DNA from: Kitasatospora aureofaciens
GTDB taxonomy: Bacteria; Actinomycetota; Actinomycetes; Streptomycetales; Streptomycetaceae
DNA length: 64,000 nucleotides
Reading direction: 5' to 3'
NCBI RefSeq assembly: GCF_001188955.3
Contig: NZ_JPRF03000043.1
Span: forward strand, 248,001-312,000
Shown: positions 24,896 to 33,919 of the stretch, in pieces
Numbering within the stretch: the first letter of the stretch is position 1
Layout: each line of letters starts with the position of its first letter
Made by a program: the position numbers and the translations under genes
Notes under the pieces: model-generated
What the model was told of the DNA's origin: nothing
The model's database searches: none
What the model saw: the letters and a program-made list of their open reading frames with translations, nothing else

Positions 24896-25453
24896 ATGAC
24901 ACGACCTGAACTCTCCGAACTCGACCACCTGCGAGAGATAGAACGGCTCGCCAACGTGGTCGCAGGCGCTGCCTCGGCCGAAGGCTGGCTCTCGTATCAG
25001 CCCGAAGCAGAGGACGCGACGCGCTTGCAGCGGGCGGTGAACGCGCTGGCCCGGGGGCTTCGTCACTACCACTTTCCAGGGGACGGCTGCCTCGACGATG
25101 AGGCGGATCGCCCCGAGCTGAAGCTCGCGGGCGTGGTGATTCTGCGTCCCGGGGCGATGCCGGACGGCATGGAGGAGACCTATGAGGAGGCGTGCGCCCG
25201 CCTCGGGGTCGAGGCCCGGCCCGAAGGGTGGGCCCTGTGGAACACATGGGGCGACGGGAATCTTCAGGTGACGATGGTCATCTCCGCCGTCGACACCACC
25301 GAGGGCCTGCTCGCGAACTGGTCACGGGGCGAGGCCATCTATCCGGTGACGCCAGTACCTTCCCAGATCGCTCTCATCCACCACGGCTGGGCCGCCCATA
25401 TGATCTTCTCCCCGTTCGGGGTGAAGAAGCTCGGGCTCGGCGGACAGCCGTGA
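24896..25453 (+). CDS. Hypothetical protein
   Basis: 185 residues from ATG 24896. Soluble, acidic, no signal peptide or membrane segment. Residues 10-60 are helical (LDHLREIERLANVVAGAASA), and the rest alternates strands (LKLAGVVILRPGAMPDGMEE; WNTWGDGNLQVTMVISAVDT; IALIHHGWAAHMIFSPFGVK). Third-position GC bias supports coding. I do not recognise the family. The isolated position among small hypotheticals would fit an orphan immunity-type protein, but nothing demonstrates that. Confidence 0.6.
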   Translation: MTRPELSELDHLREIERLANVVAGAASAEGWLSYQPEAEDATRLQRAVNALARGLRHYHFPGDGCLDDEADRPELKLAGVVILRPGAMPDGMEETYEEACARLGVEARPEGWALWNTWGDGNLQVTMVISAVDTTEGLLANWSRGEAIYPVTPVPSQIALIHHGWAAHMIFSPFGVKKLGLGGQP

Positions 25454-25988
25454 CATCGCGTCACATCGGCAGCCGGTTTTCCGCTGCCGGCCCTGCGCCT
25501 CAGCGGCCAGGCTGGTGCTCGGCTTCGGTGGCGGCCAGCCGGTAGGGCTCGATACCGTCTCGATCAGGGCGAACCGGAAGGCCAGATGGTCCATGGCGGC
25601 CGCGTGGACGGTCAGCGCATCCACGACTCGGTTGCCGGTGTGGGCGGCTCACCCCGGTGAGCGACTGGTCGGCGCAGCGGGTGATCTGGTGGTCGCGCAC
25701 GCGGAACGGCGGCCTGTCCTCGCTTGGCTGAACAGTCATCTGAGGGGATAAGCGTCCACGTCCTCCAGCCGTACCCCGGGGCATTGGACAGGGATACCGA
25801 TGCGGAACTGCTCAGCCCATTGGCGGCGGGCAACGAGCACAGGGCCGGCGGACCGAGCAACGGCCAGTTCGCCGTCCAGGCGTCGGCGAGGTGGCTGGGG
25901 ACGACCCTGGCCGCTGGGGCGGCAGCGACCGAAGCGACCAAGGCCGCGGGCGCCGGTGAGGGCACTGGGTATGGGCCATGATCTGTCC
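25454..25988. other. Intergenic stretch with a weak hairpin
   Basis: A hairpin CGGCAGCCGG-TTTT-CCGCTGCCG at about 25467-25489 (one bulged base) follows the preceding stop and may terminate it. A minus-strand frame reading VVDALTVHAAAMDHLAFRFA is possibly a gene remnant. No intact gene is supported. Confidence 0.35.
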
Positions 25989-26372
25989 ATGGAACGAGTG
26001 ATTGATCTTGATGAGGCGGCTGCGGAACTAACTGATCGGGCGCCGGGGTGGCGGGCTGCAGGCCTGACAGTGGGTCGGGTGACCTGGCGTGATGAAACGG
26101 CGCCATGGCCTCAGCGACTTGAGGTAAACAGGTCGCTGGTGAACGATCCTGACGCGGTTGGTGTGCTCGTCTCGGGCCCGGCGGAGGCTGAGCTGTCGGT
26201 GGCGCTGTTCCGTGGCGGCTGGGCCGATGTCGACTACGTCGTCGGCATGGACGACGCCAGCGCCCTTCCGGCCTCGGGCATCGCTTCAGCTCGGGAGTTC
26301 GGCATCCAGCTCGACAGCTGGGTGGCCCATGTGTTCGGTCAGCTCTCGTGCTCAAGCGAATCGAGCCTTTGA
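25989..26372 (+). CDS. Hypothetical small protein
   Basis: 127 residues from ATG 25989 (alternative ATG 25971 adds six). The sequence alternates strands and short helices: IDLDEAAAELTDRAPGWRAA, LTVGRVTWRDETAPWPQRLE, AVGVLVSGPAEAELSVALFR and GGWADVDYVVGMDD. There is no membrane segment or signal peptide. The fold resembles the small immunity-like proteins that are common near toxin genes, but no toxin is adjacent. No RBS is obvious. Not recognised. Confidence 0.5.
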   Translation: MERVIDLDEAAAELTDRAPGWRAAGLTVGRVTWRDETAPWPQRLEVNRSLVNDPDAVGVLVSGPAEAELSVALFRGGWADVDYVVGMDDASALPASGIASAREFGIQLDSWVAHVFGQLSCSSESSL

Positions 26373-26580
26373 GGGGGCTGCCTCGGCGCCTGTCGACCGG
26401 AACCGGGGATGCCCCCTGGCTGCGATCCTCGGACGGCGTCCTGCTGCTCGGCGGGCGCGGGTGGTGGCGGGGCGGTAGGTGTCGGTGCCGGTCTCGATGA
26501 TGTTTCCGCCGAAGGCAAGCCGACCGACGGTCGAGCAGGGCGGCCAGGGCACACGGCAGCCTCCCCCGCCGGGTTATGTC

Positions 26581-28155
26581 ATGGCCTCAGCAAGTCTCCG
26601 CCAGGGCCGGGGTGGAATCCGCGCAGGCCTCGGCCTGACCGGCCGCCGGATCGCCGCCCAGGCGGCGGGCGCGGCGGCGGTGGCCGCGGGCGGCGGGACG
26701 CTCGCCGCGCTGCTCCCGGGCGGCTGGGGCGCGGTGGGCTTCGCCGTCCCGGCGGTGCTGCTCGCGGTGGCGGGCGCCGCCCGGCTGCGGCGGCGCCCGC
26801 TCGACAGCCCGGTGGTCCCGGTCGGGCTGCTGACGGTGGCGGGCGCGGTGCTGCTCGTCACCTCGGCGGCCTCGCTGGCGCAGCTGTTCCCCGGGGTGGT
26901 CGAGCCCGCCGCGCACTGGCAGGCGGCCTGGGAGGGCACCCGGGCGGTACAGGGGAGCCAGTCGACCCCGGCCGCCGCGCTCACCGCGCTGTGGCTGCTG
27001 GTGGCCGCCGGGGTGGCGGTACACCTCCTCGGGCTGAGGGGGTCCGCGACCGCCGGGGCGGAGGCGGCCTTGTCGGCCGTCGCGTCCTTCGCGCTGGCGC
27101 TGCTGCCGGTGGCGTTCGGGCTGTCGCCCGTGATGGCGGTCGGGTTCGTCACCGCGCTGGCTCTGGTGGGCGGTTGGTTCCTCCCGGTGCGGGCGGCGCT
27201 CATCGCCGGCGTGATCCTCTCGGGCACGCTGGCGCTGCTGTGGGCGCTCGCCAACCGCCCATCCACGATCGTCGTCCTGGCTCTGGCGGCGGGGCTCACC
27301 GTCGCACTGACCGTCCGGGGGTGTCCGGCACCGGCCGTCACCGCCGTGCTGGCGGTGGCCGCGCTGGGCGGGGAGGCGGCGGCGGTCGCCGTCACGGCGG
27401 GTCTGGAGCGGCCGGATCACCTGCTGGCGGTGCTCGCGGTCGCCCTCGCCACCGCGCCGGTGGCGGCGAGGCTCGCGGCGCGTACGGACTCGGCCGTCCC
27501 TGCCGCCGTGGAGTTCGCGGGCTACGGCATGGCGGCGCTCGTGCTGCTGCTGAGCGCGGACGTGCCGGGGCGGCTCTCCTTCGAGCTGGCGGTGACCGGG
27601 GCCGCCGCGCTCGGTGTCGGCCTGCGGGCGGACCGGCGGCGCAGCGCCCCGGCGGTCGGGGTCGCGCTGCTGATCGCGGCCTCCTGGCTCTGGTTGGCGC
27701 TGGCGGACGTCCACGCACCCGAGGCGTACAGCCTGAGCCTGGCGGTGGCCGCCCTGGTCTTCGGCCATCTGCGGCGCGGGCGGTTCGCGGAGGAGGGCCT
27801 CGGCTCCTGGCCGGTGTACGGTCCGGGGCTGGCGGTCGGGCTACTGCCCAGCCTGTGGGCGCTGTTCCTGGACGGGTACTGGCTGCGGCCGCTGCTGCTT
27901 GGCGTCGCGGCGCTGGTGGTGACGGTGCTGGGGGTGCGGCTGCGGCTGCAGTGCCCGCTGGTGCTGGGCGGCGGGGTGCTGGTGCTGGTGGCGGGGCACG
28001 AACTGGCCCCCACGGTGGTGCAGGTGCTCGGTCTGCTCCCTCGCTGGGTGCCGCTGGCCGCGGCCGGGGTCCTGCAGCTGGCGCTCGGCGCCACGTACGA
28101 GCAGCGGCTGCGCGACGCCCGTCGGCTGCACGGGGCGCTGCGCCGGCTGGGCTGA
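26581..28155 (+). CDS. SCO7613-type polytopic membrane protein, C-terminal portion
   Basis: About 524 residues from ATG 26581; an ATG-type start at 26479 is also open. At least twelve hydrophobic segments follow, such as AVLLLLSADVPG-flanking helices and VALLIAASWLWLALADV, and the C-terminus reads PLAAAGVLQLALGATYEQRL followed by RDARRLHGALRRLG, the hallmark ending of SCO7613 C-terminal-domain membrane proteins. Family members commonly have an additional N-terminal region of 150-250 residues that is absent here, and upstream DNA is unrelated, so this copy may be 5'-truncated. Function unknown. Its last 70 bases are duplicated at 17955. Confidence 0.65.
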   Translation: MASASLRQGRGGIRAGLGLTGRRIAAQAAGAAAVAAGGGTLAALLPGGWGAVGFAVPAVLLAVAGAARLRRRPLDSPVVPVGLLTVAGAVLLVTSAASLAQLFPGVVEPAAHWQAAWEGTRAVQGSQSTPAAALTALWLLVAAGVAVHLLGLRGSATAGAEAALSAVASFALALLPVAFGLSPVMAVGFVTALALVGGWFLPVRAALIAGVILSGTLALLWALANRPSTIVVLALAAGLTVALTVRGCPAPAVTAVLAVAALGGEAAAVAVTAGLERPDHLLAVLAVALATAPVAARLAARTDSAVPAAVEFAGYGMAALVLLLSADVPGRLSFELAVTGAAALGVGLRADRRRSAPAVGVALLIAASWLWLALADVHAPEAYSLSLAVAALVFGHLRRGRFAEEGLGSWPVYGPGLAVGLLPSLWALFLDGYWLRPLLLGVAALVVTVLGVRLRLQCPLVLGGGVLVLVAGHELAPTVVQVLGLLPRWVPLAAAGVLQLALGATYEQRLRDARRLHGALRRLG

Positions 28156-28577
28156 TCGCCGCCTGGTTCGGCGGTCCGGTCCGCCGCCGCGACCCGGCCC
28201 GCGCCGACCGGCTGCTCGCCGCAATGACCCTGTCCCGCGCCGCAGCCTCACGGGGAGAGCCGCTCACTCCGACCCTTTTCGCCGGCTGGCAGAACCTGGT
28301 CCTCGGTGTGAACGAGGTGCATCTGCCTCAGGGCGACGCCTTCGCCAAGGGCGGCCGGGAACGATACGGGCTCACGCCCCGCACCTGGCAGGACTTCGCC
28401 GCCTGCCTGCGCCAGAGCGCCGACCCCTCGGTCCCCCTGCCCGCCCGCGCGGCAAGGGCGTACCTCCACATCGCCTTCATCCACCCCTACCCGGACAGCA
28501 ACGCCCGCCTGGCACTGCTGGTCCTCGCCCACGCCCTGGAAGCGGGCACCTGGGCCGTCGTACGGGCTGAGAGAAAA
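28153..28577 (+). pseudogene. Fic-family protein remnant
   Basis: The frame starts without an initiation codon with LIAAWFGGPVRRRDPARADR, then LTPTLFAGWQNLVLGVNEVH, FAKGGRERYGLTPRTWQDFA and AYLHIAFIHPYPDSNARLAL. This is the Fic fold of streptomycete Fic proteins, but the catalytic HPFxxGNGR motif is degraded (HPYPDSNAR: two glycines replaced), the 5' end is missing, and the frame runs at about 28577 straight into the LAL regulator frame. AMPylation activity is not expected. Confidence 0.7.
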
Positions 28578-28610
28578 AGCCAAGGTCAAGTGGCATGGCA
28601 TGATTCCGGG

Positions 28611-31316
28611 GTGGCTTCTGCGACCGTCTCTGAGTACATACCGCCTGCTGCACGTGCTGTCCTCGTCGACCTGTTGGCCGGTGCGCGGGCAGGTCGGGGC
28701 GGGGCGGCGGTCGTGCGTGGTGAGGCGGGCATCGGCAAGACGACGTTGCTGCGCCATGTCACTGACGGATTGTCGGGTGTGCGGCTGCTGTGGGTGAACG
28801 GGGCTGAGTTCGAGGCTGACTTCGCGTACGCCGCCGTGCACCAGTTGACCCGCCCACTGCACGAGCGGATCGGGGGGTTGCCCGCCGCGCAGCGGAACGC
28901 GCTGGCGGTGGCGCTGGGGCTGGGCGAGGGAGGCACGCCGAGTCGATTCGCCGTCGGTTTGGCCCTGTTGGGGCTGCTGTCGGATGCTGCCCGGGAGCAG
29001 TCCGTGGTGTGCGTGGTGGACGATGCGCAGTGGCTGGATCGGGCGTCGGCCCAGGCACTGGCCTTCGTGGCGCGGCGAGTGGCGAACGAGTCGGTGGCGT
29101 TCGTGTTCGGGGTGCGTGACGCGCACGTCATCGCGGAGTTGGAGGGGCTGCCAGTGCTGACGCTGCCCCGGTTGTCCGATCAGGTGGCGCGTCGGCTGCT
29201 GGCGTCCAGTCTGCTCGGTCCCGTGGACGACCAGGTGCGGGAGCGGATTCTGGCCGAGGCGCGCGGTAACCCGCTGGCGTTGCTGGAGTTGCCGCGCCGG
29301 CTCGGGCCCGCCGTGCTGGCGGGCGGTTTCGGGCTGCCGACGCCGGTCTCCCCGGCCAGCCGGATCGAGCAGAGTTATCAGCAGCAGGTGTCCCGGCTCT
29401 CCGAGGACGCCCGGGTTCTGCTGCTGGTGGCGGCCGCCGAACCGCTGGGTGACCCTGGCCTGTTGTGGCGGGCGGCCGATCTGCTGGGGGTGGGGCCACA
29501 AGCGGGGCCGGAGGCCGAGGCGAGCGAGTTGATCGAGTTGGGCGGGCAGTCGAGGTTCCGGCATCCGTTGGTGCGCTCGGCGGTGTACACGGCGGCTTCA
29601 CCGGCGGAGCGCCGCCGGGTGCACGGGGCGCTCGCACAGGTCACCGATCCACTGACGGCGCCCGATCGGCGTTCGTGGCACCGGGCGCAGTCGCTGTCCC
29701 GGCCGGATGAGGAAGTAGCGGCCGATCTGCTGCGCTGCGCGGAGCGGGCGCGGCGCCGGGGCGGGGCCGCTGCCGAGGCGGCGTTCTTGGAGCAGGCCAC
29801 GGGGCTGACGGCCGAACCGCGGCTGCGGGCCGAACGCAGTCTCGCCGCCGCGCGGGCTGCGATGGAGGCCGGCTCGTTCGAGAGCGCGCTGACGCTGGTC
29901 GAGGCGGCCGAGGGCGGCCCGATCGACGCCACTGGACGGGTGCAGGCCGAACTTTTGCGCGGCCGTGCGGCGTTCTTCGGCGACGGTGCGGCGGACGCGG
30001 TCGGCCACCTGGTGGCGGCGGCCGACCTCGATCCCGGCCGGGCGCGGACGCACCTGCTGGACGCCCTTCAGGCGGGTCTGGTGGTGGGCAGGTCCTCCCC
30101 TGCGGCGCGAGACGCCCTGGCGGCGGCCCGGCGGGCGCCCGCACCGGCCGGTGAACGCTCGACTGCGGACGAGTTGCTGGACGCCCTCGTCGGCTACCTC
30201 GACGGCGACCTCGCGGTGGTGCCGGTGCTGCTCGGGATGCTGTCCGACGTGGCCGACCCGTTGTGGGCGGGCCGGCTGTCGCTGGCCGCCTTGCTCGCCG
30301 TCGAGTTGTGGGACGTCGCCTTGGAGGACCGGCTCGCCGGTCGGGCCGTTGACTCCGCGCGCGCCGGTGGAACGCTGATGGTCCTGCCGGTGGGCTTGTG
30401 GATGCAGGCGATGGCCGCCGCGCAGCGCGGTGACCTCCTCGATGCGGCGGCGTTGAACAGCGAGGCCGACGGCATAGCCGAGGTGACCGGCGTCCCGCCG
30501 CACTGGTACGGTCGGCTGTTCGCGGCCGCGGTGCGCGGGGTGGACGCTGAGGCGCGGCCCCTGTTCGACCGGGTGCTGGCCGAGTCGCATGCCCGGCGCA
30601 AGGGCATGCTGACGGCGACCGTCCACGCGGCGGCGGCGCTACACGCCAACGGCGTCGCAGACCACCGCGCGGCCCTGGCCTCTGCGCGGCTGGCCGTGGC
30701 GGACGGAGACCTGGGAACGTCCAGCCTCGCCCTGCCCGAGCTCGTCGAGGCGGCCGTCCGGTGCGGCGAGCAGGACACTGCCCAGGAGGCGTTCGCACGG
30801 CTGTCGCGGCACGCGTCCGCGGCGGGCACCGACTGGGCGCTGGGCGTGCGCGCGGCCCTCGCCGCCCTGCTGTCGGACGACCCGGCGGAACTCCACGCCG
30901 AGGCAGTGGCCCGGTTGGACGCCGCCGGCCTGCGGGTGTGGCGCGGCCGGGCCCTGCTGCACCAGGGCGCGTGGCTGCGCCGGGACGGCCGCCGCGGGCA
31001 GGCCCGTGAGGCGCTGCGCACCGCTCATGAGCTGTTCACCGCGGTGGGCGCGGAGGGGTTCGCCGAGCGGGCCCGGGTGGAGCTGGCCGCCGCCGGGGAG
31101 CAGGCCCGGCCGGCCGGGCTCGGCGCGGTGGAGCTGTTGACTGGTCAGGAGCTGAACATCGCACGCCTGGTGGCGACCGGCGCGACCTCCCGGGAGGTCG
31201 CCGATCGGCTGTTCCTGAGCCCGCGCACCATCGACGCCCATCTGCGCAGTGTGTTCCGCAAGCTCGACGTCACTTCGCGCCGCCAACTCGCCGACGTGCT
31301 CGGCCGGGACGCCTAA
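28611..31316 (+). CDS. LAL-type (large ATP-binding LuxR) transcriptional activator
   Basis: About 901 residues from GTG 28611; GTG 28590 is an alternative, and the open frame continues upstream into the Fic relic. Walker A GEAGIGKT sits at 37-44 and Walker B VVCVVDDAQWLD at 132-143, followed by an AAA/MalT-like NTPase, winged helix (RFRHPLVRSAVYTAASPAER) and a long TPR-like helical array. The C-terminal LuxR helix-turn-helix reads LTGQELNIARLVATGATSRE and LFLSPRTIDAHLRSVFRKLD. Such regulators activate antibiotic, macrolide and catabolic clusters. The next five genes run in the same direction after a 22-bp palindrome, making them its probable targets. Confidence 0.92.
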   Translation: MASATVSEYIPPAARAVLVDLLAGARAGRGGAAVVRGEAGIGKTTLLRHVTDGLSGVRLLWVNGAEFEADFAYAAVHQLTRPLHERIGGLPAAQRNALAVALGLGEGGTPSRFAVGLALLGLLSDAAREQSVVCVVDDAQWLDRASAQALAFVARRVANESVAFVFGVRDAHVIAELEGLPVLTLPRLSDQVARRLLASSLLGPVDDQVRERILAEARGNPLALLELPRRLGPAVLAGGFGLPTPVSPASRIEQSYQQQVSRLSEDARVLLLVAAAEPLGDPGLLWRAADLLGVGPQAGPEAEASELIELGGQSRFRHPLVRSAVYTAASPAERRRVHGALAQVTDPLTAPDRRSWHRAQSLSRPDEEVAADLLRCAERARRRGGAAAEAAFLEQATGLTAEPRLRAERSLAAARAAMEAGSFESALTLVEAAEGGPIDATGRVQAELLRGRAAFFGDGAADAVGHLVAAADLDPGRARTHLLDALQAGLVVGRSSPAARDALAAARRAPAPAGERSTADELLDALVGYLDGDLAVVPVLLGMLSDVADPLWAGRLSLAALLAVELWDVALEDRLAGRAVDSARAGGTLMVLPVGLWMQAMAAAQRGDLLDAAALNSEADGIAEVTGVPPHWYGRLFAAAVRGVDAEARPLFDRVLAESHARRKGMLTATVHAAAALHANGVADHRAALASARLAVADGDLGTSSLALPELVEAAVRCGEQDTAQEAFARLSRHASAAGTDWALGVRAALAALLSDDPAELHAEAVARLDAAGLRVWRGRALLHQGAWLRRDGRRGQAREALRTAHELFTAVGAEGFAERARVELAAAGEQARPAGLGAVELLTGQELNIARLVATGATSREVADRLFLSPRTIDAHLRSVFRKLDVTSRRQLADVLGRDA

Positions 31317-31329
31317 GCCCCGGCCGGCT

Positions 31330-31351
31330 CACCTAGGCAGTCGCCTAGGTG
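31330..31351. promoter_or_regulatory. Palindromic operator, candidate LuxR/LAL box
   Basis: CACCTAGGC and its exact complement GCCTAGGTG are separated by four bases (AGTC). The CTAGG-N6-CCTAG core matches the spacing and outer bases of the CTVGG-N6-CCBAG box described for the LuxR-type regulator PimM. It lies 48 bases before the first SRPBCC start and right after the LAL gene. Confidence 0.65.
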
Positions 31352-31398
31352 ACTTTCGCCGATGAGGGCGCGGGGTGGGGCGGACCAGACTCGGGGGC

Positions 31399-31854
31399 AT
31401 GAAGAACACGCCCTCGGGCATCGACCGGGCCGCCCCGGTAGTCGCCCGCCGTGAGCTGCCGATCCGGGCCCCGGCCCCTGCCGTCTGGGCGCTGCTGACG
31501 TACGTGCCCGGCTGGCCGACCTGGCAGCCGGACATCGCGGTGGCCCGCGCCCTGACTCCGCTGACTCCGGGCGCGGTGTTCCACTGGCGCACCGGCGGCG
31601 TGGACGTCACCTCCACCGTGTACGCGGTGGACGCGCCCCGGTCGATTCTTTGGGGTGGCCTCTCGCAGGGCATCACCGCCGTCCACGAGTGGACGTTCAC
31701 GCCTTCGTCCAGGGCGACCTTCGTCGTCACGGAGGAGTCCTGGGACGGTGCGCCCGTGCAGGCCGACGCCGACGCCGTCACCCGGGCCCTGGACCGGTCG
31801 CTTGCGCAGTGGCTGCTGCACCTGAAGTCCGCCGCCGAGCGCGCCGCGCGCTGA
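31399..31854 (+). CDS. SRPBCC (START-like) protein 1
   Basis: 151 residues from ATG 31399 behind GGGGG. The SRPBCC helix-grip signature is clear: LPIRAPAPAVWALLTYVPGW then TWQPDIAVARAL, GAVFHWRTGGVDVTSTVYAV, ILWGGLSQGITAVHEWTFTP, VVTEESWDGAPVQ and a long C-terminal helix. These folds bind hydrophobic ligands and include aromatase/cyclases. It is one of three paralogues in this cluster (others at 33431 and 35341) sharing W.xxxG-Gxx-GI..VH.WTF and TEESW. Cytosolic. Probable handling of a hydrophobic intermediate (inference). Confidence 0.88.
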   Translation: MKNTPSGIDRAAPVVARRELPIRAPAPAVWALLTYVPGWPTWQPDIAVARALTPLTPGAVFHWRTGGVDVTSTVYAVDAPRSILWGGLSQGITAVHEWTFTPSSRATFVVTEESWDGAPVQADADAVTRALDRSLAQWLLHLKSAAERAAR

Positions 31855-31914
31855 CGCCGCCGCGCCGTTCCCCTCCCACCGGCTGTTTCCCACGGCCCAG
31901 TTCACGGAGTTCCC

Positions 31915-33357
31915 ATGCCCAGTCCGCCGCGCGGCGCCGTCCTTGCGGTGCTGGCCGCCGCCCAGTCCACCGTCATGCTCGCCACCTCGATCGTGAACGT
32001 CGCCCTGCCGCAGATCAGGGATGGCGTCGGCCTCTCCGACTCCGCCACCACGTGGGTGGTCAACGCCTACGGCCTGGCGTTCGGGGCGCTGCTGCTGGCC
32101 GGTGGTCGGGCCGCCGACCTGCTGGGACGGCGCCGCGTCCTGCTGGCCGGGTTGGGGACCTTCGGGGCCGCCTCCGCCATCGCCGCGCTGGCCACCTCGC
32201 CCGGTGTGCTGATCGCCGCGCGGGCCGTCCAGGGGGCGGGGGCGGCGGCCGTCGCCCCGGCGGCCCTTGCCCTCGCGGTGGGCCTGTATGCGCCGGGCCC
32301 GGCCCGCGGCCGGGCGCTGGCGGTCTGGGGTGCGGTGTCCGGTGCGGGCGGTGCGGCGGGGGTGGTGCTCGGTGGGCTGCTGACCCAGGCGTGGGGCTGG
32401 CCGTGGATCTTCCGCACGGTGGCGATCGGCAGCTTCGCGGTGCTGGCGGCGACGGCCGCATGCGTCCCCGCAGCGAGCCGGGCGGAACGGACCAGGTTTG
32501 ACTGGGCCGGGACCGCCATGAGCGCCCTGGCCCTGACCGCCCTGGTGTGGGGCCTGACCACGGCCCGCCGCTCGGGCTGGACGGACCCCTGGGTACTGGC
32601 CGCGTTCGGCGCCACCGCCGTGCTCGCGGTGGTGTTCTGGCGGGTCGAGCGCACCAGCGCCTCCCCTCTGGTACCGCCGCGGCTGTTCGCCGCCCGCGAG
32701 GTGACGCTCGGGAACCTGCTGACGGGCCTGTTCGGCTCCGTGTGGATCGCGTTGTTCTTCTTCCTGCCGCTCTACCAGCAGCAGGTCCTCGGCGAGGACC
32801 CGCTGACCACCGGGTTGGGGCAACTCCCCCTCGCCTTCGCGAACATGCTCGGCGCAGCCCTCGCCCCCGCCCTGGTCCGCCGGACCGGCGGCCGCGCCGC
32901 GCTGGTCTCGGCGCTGCTGACCGAGGCGGCCGGGATGCTGTGGCTGTCCCGGATCGGCGCGGACGGCACCTTCCTCACCGATGTGCTCGGCCCGAGCGTC
33001 CTGGTCGGACTCGGTCTGAGCGTCGCCTTCGTCCAGCTCACCAGCCTGTCCGTGGCAGGCGTCGACGGACCGGACGCGGGCCTGGCGGGCGGCCTGGTCA
33101 ACACCACCCGGCAGGTCGGAGGCGCCGTCGGGCTCGCCGTCCTGGCGACCGTCGCCGGATCCGTCACCTCCCGCGCCAGCAGCCACCAGCCGCCCCTGGA
33201 GGCGCTGACCGCCGGCTACCGCACCGCCTTCGCCCTGGGCGCCGCCGTCCTGGCCGGCACCGCCCTGCTCGCCGCCCTGTGGGTGCGCCGCACACCCACC
33301 GCTGACCGGCCGCGCCGCACGCCCACCGAGGAGCCCGCCGTCCCCGGCCGCCGCTGA
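31915..33357 (+). CDS. MFS drug/metabolite exporter (DHA2, EmrB/QacA type)
   Basis: 480 residues with about 14 hydrophobic segments. The family motifs are visible: SIVNVALPQIRDGVGLSDSA in the first helix, GGRAADLLGRRRVLLAGLG (motif A) and AVSGAGGAAGVVLGGLLTQA (motif C, typical of drug:H+ antiporters). A charged loop ASRAERTRFDWAG separates the halves. Located 60 bases after SRPBCC 1 and before SRPBCC 2, so it is probably the export or self-resistance function of the cluster. Substrate unknown. Confidence 0.92.
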   Translation: MPSPPRGAVLAVLAAAQSTVMLATSIVNVALPQIRDGVGLSDSATTWVVNAYGLAFGALLLAGGRAADLLGRRRVLLAGLGTFGAASAIAALATSPGVLIAARAVQGAGAAAVAPAALALAVGLYAPGPARGRALAVWGAVSGAGGAAGVVLGGLLTQAWGWPWIFRTVAIGSFAVLAATAACVPAASRAERTRFDWAGTAMSALALTALVWGLTTARRSGWTDPWVLAAFGATAVLAVVFWRVERTSASPLVPPRLFAAREVTLGNLLTGLFGSVWIALFFFLPLYQQQVLGEDPLTTGLGQLPLAFANMLGAALAPALVRRTGGRAALVSALLTEAAGMLWLSRIGADGTFLTDVLGPSVLVGLGLSVAFVQLTSLSVAGVDGPDAGLAGGLVNTTRQVGGAVGLAVLATVAGSVTSRASSHQPPLEALTAGYRTAFALGAAVLAGTALLAALWVRRTPTADRPRRTPTEEPAVPGRR

Positions 33358-33430
33358 CTGCCCGGCACCCCCTCACTTCACCTCCCTACCCACATCAACC
33401 GTTCGCACTGACCGCCGAGAGGAAACACCC

Positions 33431-33871
33431 GTGCCCACCATCGACGAGAGCGCACCCGTCATCGTCCGCCTGTCCACCGAGATCAACGCCCCCCTGGAGC
33501 GTGTCTGGTCCCTGCACACCGGCATCGACAACTGGCCGGTCTGGAACCCCGACATCGACCAGGCCCGCCTGCAGGGCCCGCTCACCGAGGGCACCTCGTT
33601 CACCTGGCGCACCCACGGGATGGAGATCACCTCCACCGTCCACGAGCTGGTGCCCGGCGCCCGGATCGTCTGGGGCGGCCCGGCCCACGGGATCGAAGGC
33701 GTCCACGTGTGGACCTTCGAACAGAGCGGTGACCGTGTCGTCGTCCGCACCGAGGAGTCCTGGAGCGGCGCGCCCGTCGACGCCGCCACCGACCAGCTCG
33801 CCGCCGCCCTGCGCACCTCCCTGGAGGACTGGCTCACCTGCCTCAAGAACCGCGCCGAGAAGCTCTCCTGA
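33431..33871 (+). CDS. SRPBCC (START-like) protein 2
   Basis: 146 residues from a GTG at 33431 with GAGAGGAA upstream. Same scaffold as SRPBCC 1: INAPLERVWSLHTGIDNWPV then WNPDIDQARLQGPL, TSFTWRTHGMEITSTVHELV, IVWGGPAHGIEGVHVWTFEQ and VVVRTEESWSGAPVD. Cytosolic. It sits 73 bases after the exporter and 48 bases before the carotenoid-oxygenase gene, and is likely co-transcribed with both. Could be a cyclase, ligand carrier or chaperone for the oxygenase substrate; the sequence does not decide. Confidence 0.88.
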   Translation: MPTIDESAPVIVRLSTEINAPLERVWSLHTGIDNWPVWNPDIDQARLQGPLTEGTSFTWRTHGMEITSTVHELVPGARIVWGGPAHGIEGVHVWTFEQSGDRVVVRTEESWSGAPVDAATDQLAAALRTSLEDWLTCLKNRAEKLS

Positions 33872-33919
33872 CCCCGCCACCTTCCCCTTTTTCACACTGG
33901 AGACACGAGGACCACGAGC

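Noticed and set aside
26409-31316. A single 1635-codon protein
   Set aside because: The first 580 codons are an off-frame shadow of the SCO7613 membrane gene; recognisable domains in this frame start only at the Fic remnant and the LAL regulator.
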